Below the pieces are notes generated by a model, which saw nothing but the letters and a program-made list of their open reading frames with translations, ran no database searches and was not told the DNA's origin. The position numbers and the translations under genes were made by a program. From Syntrophus sp. (in: bacteria) (lineage in GTDB: Bacteria > Desulfobacterota > Syntrophorhabdia > Syntrophorhabdales > Syntrophorhabdaceae), in the NCBI GenBank assembly GCA_013824645.1, contig PNOF01000018.1:1-41641 (forward strand): a stretch of DNA of 41,641 nucleotides. Reading direction: 5' to 3'. Each line of letters starts with the position of its first letter. Position 1 is the stretch's first letter. Shown here piece by piece: positions 15,520 to 25,747 of this stretch.

Positions 15520-16654
15520 ATCTATTCTCTAAAAAAGCGATAATGGTGTCTCTGGCAGATTCATAGGAGTTGTGCCTGCCCAGTTTTGTAATGATGTTTT
15601 CAATATCCCTTTTTATCTCCTCTTTTCCATTATGTACCATATAAAGTGTCTTTTCCGCAATCTTTGCGGCGTCAAGATTCTGGATGAATTCAGGGAAAAC
15701 TTCTTTTTCTGCGATAATATTAGGAAGACTTATCCAGTTTACTTTTACGAGCATTTTCGCAATGAGATAGGAGAGAGGCGAGATCTGGTAAATAACGATT
15801 GTAGGGGTCCCCAGTATAGCCGCTTCGAGAGTTACGCTTCCCGATGCCACGATAGCAGCATCGCAATACGATAGCGCATTATAAGCATGATTTCTGATGA
15901 CGATAGTATTCCCAAGCTTTTCTTTGAATGGTTCTAATGCGCTATCGTCGATGTTGTCTGCAAGAGGGAGAATTACATTGATTTGAGGCATACTTTTGCG
16001 TATTACATCGATAGTCTTTAATAAGACAGGCATATGTTTTATAATCTCATTTTCTCTACTTCCGGGCATAATGGTAATGATCGGTTCTCGTCTATTGATG
16101 CCAACTTTGTTCAGAAAAGCTTCCCTTGAAAGCGATGGTTTGACCGTTTGTGTAAAGGGGTGGCCAACGTATACCACATTAATGCCGAACGTTTCATAGA
16201 GTGTCTTTTCAAAAGGAAGGACGGAGATTACCTGATCGACGTATTTTTTTATTGTGAAAATACGATTTTTTTTCCATGCCCAGATTTGAGGCGGGATAAA
16301 ATAAAGAACCGGTATGTTGAGTTTCTTTGCAAATCGGGCTATCTTCAGGTTGAAACCCGGGAAATCAACAAGGATGATAAGAGCTGGTTTTGTGCTCCGT
16401 ATGTGTTCTTTGATCGTTTTGAATGCCCTGCGAATGTGGTGAAGTTTAGAAAAGATCTCGCTGATGCCTGTGAGAGAAATATCCCGGTAGTCATAAATTA
16501 CATCGATACCTGCCAGGGAGAGGCCTGTGCTACCCATTGCGCTGAATTCAAAAGAAAAACGTTTTTTAAATGATTCCACAAGATGTACGGCGTGCATCTC
16601 ACCGGAAAGTTCACCGGTGATAATAACAATTTTATTATTGAATTTTTGAAGCAC
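15503..16654 (-). CDS. lpxB: lipid-A-disaccharide synthase
   Basis: The GTG at 16654 is preferred as start, giving 383 residues (E. coli LpxB 382) with the N-terminus VLQKFNNKIVIITGELSGE. A longer frame up to 16762 would add a non-conserved stretch and overlap the oxidoreductase by 128 bases. Family motifs include GELSGEMHAVHL, FIPPQIWAWKKNR and MPGSRENEI, plus ASGSVTLEAA near the C-terminus. It joins UDP-2,3-diacylglucosamine and lipid X at the membrane. It overlaps the upstream gene by 20 bases and msbA by 17, so translation is coupled. Its own ribosome-binding site is weak. Confidence 0.9.
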   Translation of the reverse strand: MLQKFNNKIVIITGELSGEMHAVHLVESFKKRFSFEFSAMGSTGLSLAGIDVIYDYRDISLTGISEIFSKLHHIRRAFKTIKEHIRSTKPALIILVDFPGFNLKIARFAKKLNIPVLYFIPPQIWAWKKNRIFTIKKYVDQVISVLPFEKTLYETFGINVVYVGHPFTQTVKPSLSREAFLNKVGINRREPIITIMPGSRENEIIKHMPVLLKTIDVIRKSMPQINVILPLADNIDDSALEPFKEKLGNTIVIRNHAYNALSYCDAAIVASGSVTLEAAILGTPTIVIYQISPLSYLIAKMLVKVNWISLPNIIAEKEVFPEFIQNLDAAKIAEKTLYMVHNGKEEIKRDIENIITKLGRHNSYESARDTIIAFLENRYGALS

Positions 16655-17573
16655 GCTGTTTGTCTTTAATAAATTCTTTGATTCTGACAGCAAGAAGAAG
16701 CGCTTTAATGCCGTCAATACCTTGGACAACTGGAGGTTTCCCCCCCGCCATAGCATTGACAAACTCCCGCAATTCGTCTGCTACGGGGTCGATGCGGGTT
16801 GCTGCATATTCTTTGGTATCTGCTGTCCCGTGATTGTTTTTGATGATACTGATAAGTTTTCCCTGAAGAAGATCGATAGATAACGATTTATCTTCTTCAT
16901 AAATGGTGATGCTACGCTCTTTTTTTGGTGAGATTCTGCTTGCGGTAACGGTTGCTGCGCAGCCATCGGTAAATTCAATCCTTGCAGCGGCTGCATCCAA
17001 TTTGTCGGTCATAAAACATACACCCTGAGCGCTCACATCCCGTATTTCGCTCCTTACGAGTGAGAGTACCAGATCAAGATCATGTATCATGAGGTCAAGG
17101 ACAACATCGACGTCAGTAGACCTCCCTGTAAAAGGGCTTATCCTGGTGGCTTCAATAAGTATTGGTTTTTGAATGAGCGGCAAAGCCTGTAGAAATGCCG
17201 GATTAAACCGTTCGAGATGGCCTATCTGAAAGATGAGTTTATTTTTCTTTGCTATGTCAACGAGCTCCTCAGCTTCAGCAGGGTTTGCTGTAATGGGTTT
17301 TTCCATAAAAACATGTTTGCCGGCATCCAAAAAGGCCTTACCGACGGAACCGTGAGTTTCTGTTGGTGTTGCGATGACAGCACCGTTACAGGAAGCGATG
17401 GCGTCGTGGTAATCTCCGTAGACCTCTGCCCCGGTGAGTTTTGACAGCTCTGCAGCAGCGGTGCTGTCTGTGTCAACGATGGCAGAAATAACAACATCGT
17501 CAAAAGTGTTTAACTTGTTGAGATGTATCCTGCCCATGTGGCCAAGGCCTATAACGGCTATCTTCAACGGCAT
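16635..17573 (-). CDS. Gfo/Idh/MocA-family oxidoreductase
   Basis: 312 residues. The N-terminal Rossmann domain has GLGHMGRIHLNKL (about 9-21) for NAD(P). EKPITANPAEAEEL (about 93-106) holds the conserved E-K-P, with Lys95 as the family catalytic lysine, and HLERFNPAF follows. The gene sits between lpxA and lpxB, where some bacteria have gnnA, which oxidises UDP-GlcNAc so that GnnB can make a 3-amino sugar for lipid A. No GnnB aminotransferase is seen here, so a UDP-sugar 3-dehydrogenase role is inference. The start overlaps the lpxA stop. Confidence 0.85.
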   Translation of the reverse strand: MPLKIAVIGLGHMGRIHLNKLNTFDDVVISAIVDTDSTAAAELSKLTGAEVYGDYHDAIASCNGAVIATPTETHGSVGKAFLDAGKHVFMEKPITANPAEAEELVDIAKKNKLIFQIGHLERFNPAFLQALPLIQKPILIEATRISPFTGRSTDVDVVLDLMIHDLDLVLSLVRSEIRDVSAQGVCFMTDKLDAAAARIEFTDGCAATVTASRISPKKERSITIYEEDKSLSIDLLQGKLISIIKNNHGTADTKEYAATRIDPVADELREFVNAMAGGKPPVVQGIDGIKALLLAVRIKEFIKDKQRASKIQ

Positions 17574-18331
17574 AAACCCCTTTTGGATGATTTGATGAAT
17601 TCTATTAATGTGTCAATATGTATGCTTTTTAGTTCATCCTGGATGATTTTGAGGGAAGTGCTTAAAGGCAGGGATGACCTGAAAAGAAGCTTGTATGCCT
17701 TTTTCAATTTCGAAATCTCTTCTTTGGAGAAACCGCGCCGCTCTAAACCGACAACATTGAGACCGTAAAGCTTTGCCCTGTTACCTGCGGCGATGACAAA
17801 GGGCGGCACGTCGTTGGGGACGCCCGTAAGGCCGCTTATAAAGGCATATTGACCGACCTTGCAGAATTGATGAACAGCGCAGAGGCCGCCAAAGATGACA
17901 AAATCGGCGATCTCTACATGTCCGGCAAGGGTGGCGCCGTTTGCCATGATGATATTATTGCCGACAACACAATCATGGGCGATATGGGCGTAGGCCATTA
18001 TGAAATTATTATCACCTACGGTTGTGACGCTATTGCCGTGCTCAGTGCCCCGGTTAATTGTAACGTATTCCCTGATTGTATTATTCTTGCCGATTATGAC
18101 CCGCGTCTCTTCGTTTTTATAGGTAATGTCCTGCGGGGGGCCGCCAATGGTTGCGAAGGGGCTGATGGTGCAGTTTTCGCCAATCTCGGTCCATCCCTGG
18201 ATTGCAACATGACCGAGAAGCTTTGTGTTCTTTTTAATCTTTACATGTTCATCAATTATGCAGTAAGGACCTATTTCAACACTTTTGTCAATTTTTGCCT
18301 TTTTGTGAATGACCGCAGTGGGATGTATCAC
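17564..18331 (-). CDS. lpxA: acyl-ACP--UDP-N-acetylglucosamine O-acyltransferase
   Basis: 255 residues, near the usual 262. A left-handed beta-helix of hexapeptide repeats (about 1-185) precedes a helical C-terminus. AYAHIAHDCVVGNN (about 113-126) contains the catalytic histidine, and GGPPQDITYKNEETRVIIG matches the family. It performs the first lipid A step, acylating UDP-GlcNAc (or its 3-amino variant) at position 3. It begins one base after fabZ ends and overlaps the oxidoreductase. Confidence 0.95.
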   Translation of the reverse strand: MIHPTAVIHKKAKIDKSVEIGPYCIIDEHVKIKKNTKLLGHVAIQGWTEIGENCTISPFATIGGPPQDITYKNEETRVIIGKNNTIREYVTINRGTEHGNSVTTVGDNNFIMAYAHIAHDCVVGNNIIMANGATLAGHVEIADFVIFGGLCAVHQFCKVGQYAFISGLTGVPNDVPPFVIAAGNRAKLYGLNVVGLERRGFSKEEISKLKKAYKLLFRSSLPLSTSLKIIQDELKSIHIDTLIEFIKSSKRGLCR

Positions 18332-18332
18332 C

Positions 18333-18770
18333 TTATTGCTCCTTATTCATTTTTAGCATGGCCATAATCCGTGCTTCTGCGACAACATCATCATCAACAA
18401 GCGCCTTTCCGTCAAATACCCATATTTCCCGCCTGTGTCTTACAACCTCCACGATGAGTTTCAATTGATCACCGGGGATGACGGGTTTTCTGAAGCGAGC
18501 ATCGTCAATTCCGGTGAAAAAGACAGAACCTTCCATGCCGGGAAAAGACTTAAAGGCAAGCACGCCGCCAGTCTGGGCCATGGCTTCAAGGATGAGTACT
18601 CCCGGCATTATAGGTCTTTCAGGAAAATGGCCGGTGAAAAAGGGCTCATTGAAAGTAACATTTTTAATCCCTACAATTCTTTTTCCCGGCTCCAGCTCTA
18701 TTATCCTGTCTACAAGAAGAAAGGGATAGCTGTGTGGAAGGAGCTTCCTGATTTCATTAATATCAACCAT
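18333..18770 (-). CDS. fabZ: 3-hydroxyacyl-ACP dehydratase FabZ
   Basis: 145 residues from ATG 18770, selected because GGAGG lies 6 bases upstream and the conserved part begins at VDINEIRKLLPHSYPFLLVD. Upstream in-frame ATGs at 18800 and 18776 are less well placed. The hotdog-fold active site is FFTGHFPERPIMPGVLILEAMAQ, with the His and Glu pair. It dehydrates 3-hydroxyacyl-ACP in fatty-acid elongation and competes with LpxA/LpxD for that substrate. It overlaps lpxD by 8 bases. Confidence 0.95.
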   Translation of the reverse strand: MVDINEIRKLLPHSYPFLLVDRIIELEPGKRIVGIKNVTFNEPFFTGHFPERPIMPGVLILEAMAQTGGVLAFKSFPGMEGSVFFTGIDDARFRKPVIPGDQLKLIVEVVRHRREIWVFDGKALVDDDVVAEARIMAMLKMNKEQ

Positions 18771-19794
18771 TACCATCCTCCAGATGGAGTTTTTCTTCAA
18801 TCTTTTTTATTTTCTCAAAAAGCAGGGGTAATTTCTTCAGGTAGATATTCAGTTTCAGCCATTCTTTATGAGGCATGTGAGGGGTGCCGGAGATAAGACT
18901 ATTGGAAGGAACATTGCCAGTAATGCCCGTTCGTCCACCTGCCATGACGTTATCGCCGATGACGACATGGTCGCGAACACCCGTCTGACCGGCAAGAACA
19001 ACGTTGCTACCGATTGAAACGCTTCCTGAAATGCCAACCTGTGAAACGATGATTGAGTTTTCGCCGATTGAAACATTATGGGCAATTTGCACGAGGTTAT
19101 CTATTTTTGTACCCTTTTTAATGATCGTCTGGCCCAGTGATGCGCGGTCAATGGTGACATTTGCCCCTATTTCTACATCATCTTCTATAATTACCTTTCC
19201 TATATGAGGGATTTTTGCGTGTTTTGTTCCGTCCCATATATATCCGAAACCGTCACTTCCAATCACCGTACCGCTATGAATGGTGACATTTTTGCCGATA
19301 GTGACATTGCCATAAATAGTAACATGAGGATAGATGGTACTACCCTCGCCGATTACCGTGTTTTCACCTATATATACAAAAGGGTGAATAACTGTTCCGG
19401 CAGCGATAGCGGTTTTCTTATCCAAAAAGGCATAGGGTGAGATTGAAGCGTTGCCTGCGACTTTTGATTCTTTGGAAACAAAGGCAAGTTTGCTTATTCC
19501 GGTTTTTATTTTCTTCTGTTCTGTGAAAAGTTCCAGGGCCTTAATATAGGCAAGAACGGGCAGGTCGGTAATAATAATGTGCATATTGCTTACGCTGTTG
19601 GTAGGAAAATCCTTACCGATGATAATCGCCGATGCACGACAGTCTTTAAGATATTTTCTATAGCTGAGATGCGTAAGAAAGGTGATTTCACCTTCTTTGG
19701 CATCTTTGATGTTTGCTATACCGCTTATCTCTACATCTGGATCACCTATGAGATGACCATTTATGTGAGAAGAAATTTTCTTTAATGGAATCAT
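18763..19794 (-). CDS. lpxD: UDP-3-O-acylglucosamine N-acyltransferase
   Basis: 343 residues. An N-terminal uridine-binding domain (about 1-100, starting MIPLKKISSHINGHLIGDPD) is followed by a hexapeptide-repeat beta-helix (about 105-305) with VQIAHNVSIGENS, whose His is the likely catalytic base. It transfers a hydroxyacyl chain to the 2-amine of UDP-3-O-acyl-GlcN in the cytoplasm. The start overlaps the skp stop (ATGA). Confidence 0.95.
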   Translation of the reverse strand: MIPLKKISSHINGHLIGDPDVEISGIANIKDAKEGEITFLTHLSYRKYLKDCRASAIIIGKDFPTNSVSNMHIIITDLPVLAYIKALELFTEQKKIKTGISKLAFVSKESKVAGNASISPYAFLDKKTAIAAGTVIHPFVYIGENTVIGEGSTIYPHVTIYGNVTIGKNVTIHSGTVIGSDGFGYIWDGTKHAKIPHIGKVIIEDDVEIGANVTIDRASLGQTIIKKGTKIDNLVQIAHNVSIGENSIIVSQVGISGSVSIGSNVVLAGQTGVRDHVVIGDNVMAGGRTGITGNVPSNSLISGTPHMPHKEWLKLNIYLKKLPLLFEKIKKIEEKLHLEDGNG

Positions 19795-20339
19795 TTTTTT
19801 GGTGATGCCACCGGTTTTTTGTCCTTCGAAGCTGTATTAAACAGTGCGATAATCTTGCTTGTTATATCTGCTGACGGTGCTGCAAAGAGTATGCCGGCCT
19901 GGCTTCTTTCGAGGATGAGTGTATATTTTTCTTTTTCGCCGATACTCTTAATAATATCGTCAATTTCTTTTAATATTTTTTGTGTATATTCCTGATCCTT
20001 CTGCTGCAGCTCGGACTGGTAATCGCCGTATAACCTCTGGTAGTCTTTTAGCTTGGCCTGGTACTGTTTTTCCTTCTCTGCTTTTGCTTCAGGGGTTATT
20101 GTTGCACCCTGCTTTTCGATGGCATCCTTCAATTTCTGCAATTCATCCTGTTTTGTATCGAGATTTTTTTTCAAGCGGTCTGCATCAGCAGTAAGAATTG
20201 TTTTAATCTGCTTTCCCTGATCTGACTCAAGCATAATCCTTTGCAGATCTACGTAGGCGATGTTCATAGATTGAGCTTTTGCGGTATAAGGCATGAATGA
20301 AACTGCAAGAATACAAATAAATGTGATGATATACTTCAT
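19791..20339 (-). CDS. skp: OmpH/Skp-family periplasmic chaperone
   Basis: 182 residues. A signal peptide (KYIITFICILAVSFMP, cleavage after TAKA) is followed by IAYVDLQRIMLES, typical for OmpH/Skp, and then a long coiled-coil hairpin rich in K, Q and E (about 40-135) that forms the tentacles of the trimer. It carries unfolded outer-membrane proteins across the periplasm to BamA, whose gene lies 12 bases upstream. The C-terminus is lysine-rich. Confidence 0.9.
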   Translation of the reverse strand: MKYIITFICILAVSFMPYTAKAQSMNIAYVDLQRIMLESDQGKQIKTILTADADRLKKNLDTKQDELQKLKDAIEKQGATITPEAKAEKEKQYQAKLKDYQRLYGDYQSELQQKDQEYTQKILKEIDDIIKSIGEKEKYTLILERSQAGILFAAPSADITSKIIALFNTASKDKKPVASPKK

Positions 20340-20351
20340 AGTTCCTCCCTG

Positions 20352-22601
20352 TTAGTATTGTGTTCCGATTGCAAAGTCAAATGCATTTGATCGCTCGCCT
20401 TTTTTCGGGCGCAAATTGAAACCAAGCTCAAGCCTGATGGGGCCAAACGGTGAGAACCATCGAATACCGAAACCTGCTGTTGTTTTTAATGAGAAATCAC
20501 TGGTTTTGTCAAATGCATTTCCAGCATCGAAAAAGATAACTCCCTTGAGACCTGCTGGTTTATATATGGGGAAGATCCATTCAAAATTAGCGTAAGCCTG
20601 GTTTTTGCCCCCTATCGGTTCTTCGTTGGCATCGAGAGGGCCTGCCTCTCCGTATTTGAAACCCCGAATAGTGCTGATACCACCAACATAGAATTTCTCA
20701 TAAATCGGTACCTCTTTCCCGCCATATGGCCGGATCATCCCGGCAACGCCTTTTACGAAGAAGGCGCTGTCAAGAAATTTTAAAGGAAAATATCTCCCGT
20801 AGGATCCGACGATACTGATAAAATTATTGTCACCGGAAAAGGGACCTCCTGCAACTTCTGTGGTTATATCAGCATTTATTCCCTTTGTGGGGTTCATGAT
20901 ATCGTCTATTGTATTTTTTTGTATTCCAAAGCTGACCGCACTGGTCATACTTGAACCTTCCTGTGCTTTAACATATGAGCTTGCGCTGTCTTCAATATTG
21001 GTGACGTTTGTGTTTTCTAACCTGTATCGTGTAGATGCCTTTATGTAATCCGTGAGGGGTCTTATGAGCGATACGCTGCCACCCTGTTTATTGTAATTAT
21101 AGGTGTCGAAAATTCTTTTGAAATCAAAAACGCTGAAACCGGCGGAGAGCTTTTTGTCAAAAATATAGGGTTCAAGATAGGTAAAGCGGTATTGTTGTGT
21201 AACACCCCCCAAAGAAGCATCAAGTATTACCTTTCTCCCTGTTCCCAGGAAGTTTTCCTGCGCAATCGAACCGGAAAGCAATGCCTTTTCAGTAGTGCTG
21301 TATCCTGCCCCAATACTGATTGATCCTGTAGGTCTTTCTTCAACAGTGAGGTCAACATTGACCTTATTGGGGTCTTCAGTTTTTATTATTTTCAAATCTG
21401 TATCTTTAAAAAAGGTCGTGTTTTTTAGTTTCCTTTTACTTTCCTTAAGGTATGATGACGAGAATCTGTCGCCTTCGGTGATCTTTAATTCTCTCCGTAC
21501 AACCTTGTCACGTGTCTTTGTGTTACCTAAAATATTAATTCTATTGAAATATACTTCCTGCCCCCGGGTCATGCTGTATGTCAGGTTTACGCTCTTCGAG
21601 CTTTCATCAATGAGGGTAAGGGGTACTACTTCGCAAAAAGCATAGCCCTGGTCCTGGTAGAGGTCGGTAAGTGTCAGAACATCTTCATGAAACAAGCTTG
21701 ATCTGAAGGTATTTCCTGTTTTTGTCTTCAGTTTTTTAACTAATTCATCCTTGCCGAGGGTTAAATCACCGGCAAAATCTATTGTTCCGACTTTATACAT
21801 ATCGCCTTCATCAACGGGTATTTTGATTGTAATGGTTTTCCCGTTTTTTGAGACGGTAATGTCGGGAACCCCTATGTTAATTTTTACATAGCCATTGTCA
21901 TTATAGAAAGATTCGAGGTATTTACGATCTTCTTCGAGGGCGTCTCCATCAAGAATACCCGAACCGGTCATCCAGGAAAGGATCCCCTTTTCCTTTGTCC
22001 GCATATAGTTTTTTAGAACGCTTGCCTTGAATACTTTGTTCCCGGTAAAGGTGATTTTTTTCACGTATGCCTGTTTGGGCTCTTCAATATTGATATTTAC
22101 CGTTGCGTTATATTCTTCTCCATAATCTATTCCATAATCTATCTTTATTGCGTAGTATCCTTTGCTGGAGTAGAATTTTTTCAATTCATCGATGCTTTCT
22201 TTGACTCTTTCAGTGTTGAGAACGGTATTTGTCCGTATTTTTAATTTTTCTGAAAGATCAGGAGTCTTTATCTGCTGATTCCCGGAGATGAAAATTGCCC
22301 TAATGGTAGGTCTTTCAACAACTATGAAGGTAATGCTTTTCCCCTTGTCAGTGTCCTTGATATCAATTTGTACGTCACTGAAGAAGCCGGTTTTATAAAT
22401 ATTTTTCATATCCATCCGGATTTTGTCGAGGTTATATGTTTCTTTTTCCTTTGTTTTTATATTGTTGACTATAACACCGGTGTCAATTTTTTCGTTACCC
22501 GTGATATCTATCTTGAAGATTGTAGGAGCATCCTGGGCCAAAAGCGGGAAAGGAGATACCATAAGACATAATAAAATCAGAATAATTTTTGTTTTATTCA
22601 T
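20352..22601 (-). CDS. bamA: outer membrane protein assembly factor BamA
   Basis: 749 residues. It has a signal peptide (NKTKIILILLCLMVSPFPLLA) and five POTRA domains (about 25-345), then the 16-strand Omp85 barrel. The barrel region shows GSISIGAGYST, the conserved GGISTIRGFKYGEAGPLD loop (VRGF/Y-type motif, here IRGF) and a C-terminal aromatic (TQY) as in outer-membrane proteins. It folds and inserts barrels into the outer membrane. It is the first gene of the long operon. The leader holds only a weak candidate -10 box (TACAAT). Confidence 0.95.
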   Translation of the reverse strand: MNKTKIILILLCLMVSPFPLLAQDAPTIFKIDITGNEKIDTGVIVNNIKTKEKETYNLDKIRMDMKNIYKTGFFSDVQIDIKDTDKGKSITFIVVERPTIRAIFISGNQQIKTPDLSEKLKIRTNTVLNTERVKESIDELKKFYSSKGYYAIKIDYGIDYGEEYNATVNINIEEPKQAYVKKITFTGNKVFKASVLKNYMRTKEKGILSWMTGSGILDGDALEEDRKYLESFYNDNGYVKINIGVPDITVSKNGKTITIKIPVDEGDMYKVGTIDFAGDLTLGKDELVKKLKTKTGNTFRSSLFHEDVLTLTDLYQDQGYAFCEVVPLTLIDESSKSVNLTYSMTRGQEVYFNRINILGNTKTRDKVVRRELKITEGDRFSSSYLKESKRKLKNTTFFKDTDLKIIKTEDPNKVNVDLTVEERPTGSISIGAGYSTTEKALLSGSIAQENFLGTGRKVILDASLGGVTQQYRFTYLEPYIFDKKLSAGFSVFDFKRIFDTYNYNKQGGSVSLIRPLTDYIKASTRYRLENTNVTNIEDSASSYVKAQEGSSMTSAVSFGIQKNTIDDIMNPTKGINADITTEVAGGPFSGDNNFISIVGSYGRYFPLKFLDSAFFVKGVAGMIRPYGGKEVPIYEKFYVGGISTIRGFKYGEAGPLDANEEPIGGKNQAYANFEWIFPIYKPAGLKGVIFFDAGNAFDKTSDFSLKTTAGFGIRWFSPFGPIRLELGFNLRPKKGERSNAFDFAIGTQY

Positions 22602-22687
22602 ATGATTAGGAAAATTAACAGAAAAAGCATGTATTGTAAAGGCAAAAAATAATTGATTAATTGCATATGGAATTGTAGTTATAAGGT

Positions 22688-23337
22688 ATGGTATCTAACA
22701 CATTCATGTTTCTCTATCCTTTCTGGATAATTATGTCTGGAGTTCTTTTCGCTTATCTGTCTATTAAGCTGATCAAGAACAATACTTTTGCATTCTTCAT
22801 ACCTATTTTATCAATTCTCAGTTCGTTTTTGGTTTTTCTGGTCTATTTATCTTTTACTGAACCCTTGTAAATCAGATATTTTTACCATTTTGTTGTCTTT
22901 GAATTAAATTCTCTCAGTATATTCTTTTGTGTATTGGCCGTGGGGGCTGCGCTTCCACTGTTATTTGTTTACTCCTCCTTTATGGAGATAAAAAAGCCCT
23001 AAAAATTGATATTAAGCCGGTATTTTTGTTTTCTTTTATCGGTATTTTTCCATCAATGGGGTTATTGGGCAGATGGATCTTTTTTCAGTCCCACTCTTTT
23101 GCAATGGACTGGTTCTCATTGTCCGCAGTATTCATACTTCTGGTGAATTTATCCTCCATATTATATCACCTTAAATGGCTGTCTGTGCTATGGCAAAGAA
23201 TACAAACAAATAATTACAAAACGTCATTACGCGTCAAATGTCTCTACGGCTGTCTCTTGCTCTGTTTGTTGGGTCCACTTTGTTTTATGAGGCAGTTTAA
23301 TAGGTTTTTTCTTTTACTCAGTTCATATCTCTACTAA
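22688..23337 (+). pseudogene. possible decayed integral membrane gene
   Basis: An ATG frame from 22688 encodes 60 hydrophobic residues and stops at 22868-22870. The same frame then continues open to about 22999, with a second hydrophobic segment (SIFFCVLAVGAALPLLFVYS). It ends at a stop beside an A6 run, where another frame continues with further membrane-like segments (GRWIFFQSHSFAMDWFSLS and on) to 23337. This could be one multi-pass protein broken by a stop and a frameshift. T-rich DNA gives hydrophobic frames by chance, so support is low. Confidence 0.3.
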
Positions 23338-23383
23338 GTCGCAGTATTTATTATAGACAAATATTTTTTAGCATTATGCTCTT

Positions 23384-24037
23384 TTACCGGTGTTTACCTA
23401 CGTTGGTCTTTTTGCACATAGCTGATAACGGGCAAGCATTGCAGAGCGGCGATATGGGCTTGCAGATACGTTTCCCGAAGGTGACAAGGAGTGTATTGTA
23501 TGTGATCCAGTATTGTTTGGGGAGAACCTTCCGTAAAGCATCTTCAGTGCCGTGAGGATTTTTTGTTGATACGATACCCAGCCTGTTTGATATTCTGTGA
23601 ACATGGGTGTCAACACAAATACCGGGTTTGCCGAAACCTTCGGTAACGACGAGATTTGCAGTCTTTCTTCCCACACCTTTTATTGTCAACAGTTCATCAA
23701 TTGAATCAGGTACAAGGCCATCATACTTTTCGATAATCAGTCCGGAGACATTTCTCAGTGTCTCTGTTTTGTTTCTGTAAAAGCCGACAGGATAAATAAG
23801 CTTTTCAAGTTCGTCTGCGGGGATTTTTAGTAATTCCTGCGCTGTTCTTGCCCGCCGGGTCAGTCTCGCCATGGCTTCTTCTGTTACTTCATCCTTTGTC
23901 CTGAGACTCAGGAGAGTACCGACAAGCACAAGAAAGGGGTCTCCCTTTTCCATCTGAGAAATCTTCGTTACAGATGGCACGTCTTCGTGAAAAAGCCCTT
24001 CTAATGTTTTCATCATTTTCTTAAAGGAAAAGATCAT
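23384..24037 (-). CDS. nth: endonuclease III, DNA glycosylase/AP lyase
   Basis: 217 residues, normal length. The helix-hairpin-helix [14 protein letters not shown] carries catalytic Lys125. [13 protein letters not shown] carries Asp143. Four cysteines at 192, 199, 202 and 208 (C-x6-C-x2-C-x5-C) bind the [4Fe-4S] cluster. It removes oxidised pyrimidines and cleaves the abasic site in base-excision repair. It is the last gene of the ligA operon, 11 bases after the Mut7-C gene. Confidence 0.95.
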   Translation of the reverse strand: MIFSFKKMMKTLEGLFHEDVPSVTKISQMEKGDPFLVLVGTLLSLRTKDEVTEEAMARLTRRARTAQELLKIPADELEKLIYPVGFYRNKTETLRNVSGLIIEKYDGLVPDSIDELLTIKGVGRKTANLVVTEGFGKPGICVDTHVHRISNRLGIVSTKNPHGTEDALRKVLPKQYWITYNTLLVTFGKRICKPISPLCNACPLSAMCKKTNVGKHR

Positions 24038-24048
24038 AATTTTACCTG

Positions 24049-24498
24049 TTATTTCAGAGCCCTTATATACTCAATCCATTTCTTCATTTCTTTCGTGTGT
24101 GTCCCCTCCCAATAAACCTTTTTACATGAGGGGCATCTTTTAAAACCCTCATGGTGATGGTAAACATATTCAGGTACATGTGCTTCAATATCCTCTTTCG
24201 CTACAGATTCGAGGAGCGTATTGCATTCGATACACCGTTTCATAAAGGCTTCGGGGTTAATAAAGGGCTGGATAAGGTTTCTTATTTCATTGAGCTGTTC
24301 CTCAATTGTATCAGAGCGGATGAAAATAAAGGGTTGGCACGGGAATGCTTTTGTTCTTTTTGTAAAGAAAAAAGGAAGGTCAGCTGCATCTTTATATGGC
24401 TCTAATCTGTAAGGATCTTTTATGGAGACAGTGTCGAGGCCAAGGATCCTCAAATGTTTTGCAAGATTTCCAAGCATACTGTCGCAGATAAATCTCAT
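24049..24498 (-). CDS. Mut7-C domain protein, predicted ribonuclease
   Basis: 149 residues. The N-terminal [20 protein letters not shown] is the PIN-like Mut7-C start, with the acidic D6. The C-terminal part has a zinc-ribbon pair of cysteine motifs, CIECN (about 89-93) and CPSCKKVYW (about 122-130). The family is predicted to be a PIN-like RNase with a zinc ribbon. Its substrate in bacteria is not known to me. It overlaps the mtaD stop by 4 bases and precedes nth. Confidence 0.85.
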   Translation of the reverse strand: MRFICDSMLGNLAKHLRILGLDTVSIKDPYRLEPYKDAADLPFFFTKRTKAFPCQPFIFIRSDTIEEQLNEIRNLIQPFINPEAFMKRCIECNTLLESVAKEDIEAHVPEYVYHHHEGFKRCPSCKKVYWEGTHTKEMKKWIEYIRALK

Positions 24499-25747
24499 CG
24501 GGCGACAAGCGCTCTGGCAACCTTATTGGCTTTGTCCATGAGTTCCTCTTCACCGGGGACATACCTGTTTTCCATGAGGATTTTTCCCATACAGATTACG
24601 GTGTCGACAACGGTGCCGTTTGACGCGTAGACAATGTCCGAATAGATATCAAAGTTGGGGACAAATTCAGGTCTTGCGAGGTCTATAAGGATAATATCAG
24701 GGGCATTACCAACCTTTATTTCCCAACTGCCGAGACGAAATATATTGGCTGCTGTTTTGGTGGCTAAGTCAAAAGTTTCCCCGGCGGGCAGTGTGGTGGG
24801 GTCATGAGAACAGAATTTCGCCAGAAGGGATGCGAATTTCATTGTTTCTATAATATCGAGATGGTTATTTGATGCGCACCCGTCGGTACCAAAACAATAG
24901 GGGATTCCCTCTGTTTTCATAAGCACGTAGGGAAAAATCCGGTCTACCGACAATTTAAGGTTAGAGACGGGGACGTGAACGAGTTTTACTTTATTATCCT
25001 TGATAATACGGGTGTCCGGTTCGTTGAGCATACACCCGTGACAGCCGATATACCGCTCCGAAAGGAGGTTGATTGAATCGAGAAACTCAACAGGCGTTAA
25101 TCCGTACTTTTCCATGGAGAAACCTGTTTCGTTCGCTGTTTCTGCAAGGTGCATATGGACGAGAATATTTTCCTTTTCCGAGAAATCCCTTATCCACTCC
25201 AGACTCTGTTTTGAGACGGTATAGATCGCGTGGGGTCCGAAGGTAAATGTAACAGAAGGCTGGTATTTCTTCGACAGTTCAAAGAGTTTTATATTCTGCT
25301 CGATCTGTTCTGTGCTTTTCTTCGGGTCGAACATGTCGATGAAGACGGCGCTTATAAGTCCCCGTATACCCATGTCGGATGCGGCTTGAGCTGTTGCTTC
25401 CCAATGCCAGTACATATCGTTGAAAACGGTAATGCCGTTCTTGATCATCTCAAGACAGGCAAGCTTTGCCCCCCAGTATACATCTTCAGGGGTCAGTTTT
25501 GCTTCTAAGGGCCATATCTTTTCCTCAAGCCAGCTTTTCAGCGGCATATCATCGGCATAGCCCCTGAAAAGCGTCATGGCGGCGTGTGTGTGACCGTTGA
25601 TAAATGAGGGCAGAGCAGCCTTGTTCTTACCGTTGATGATCTTATCGGCTGGGCGGGTACAGTTTACACCTATCTCTTCGATAGTGCCGTTGTTTATAAA
25701 AATATCCCTTATACTGCCGTCGAGGAGTACATCTTTTATGAGTATTT

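Noticed and set aside
16655..16762. Longer N-terminus for lpxB
   Set aside because: It would overlap the oxidoreductase by 128 bases, adds no conserved residues and exceeds the normal family length.
17849..18367. 172-codon plus-strand open frame
   Set aside because: Antisense to lpxA, an artefact of its hexapeptide codon pattern.
22927..23337. Independent 136-residue membrane protein
   Set aside because: It would need a TTG start without a ribosome-binding site. It is included only as part of the possible pseudogene.
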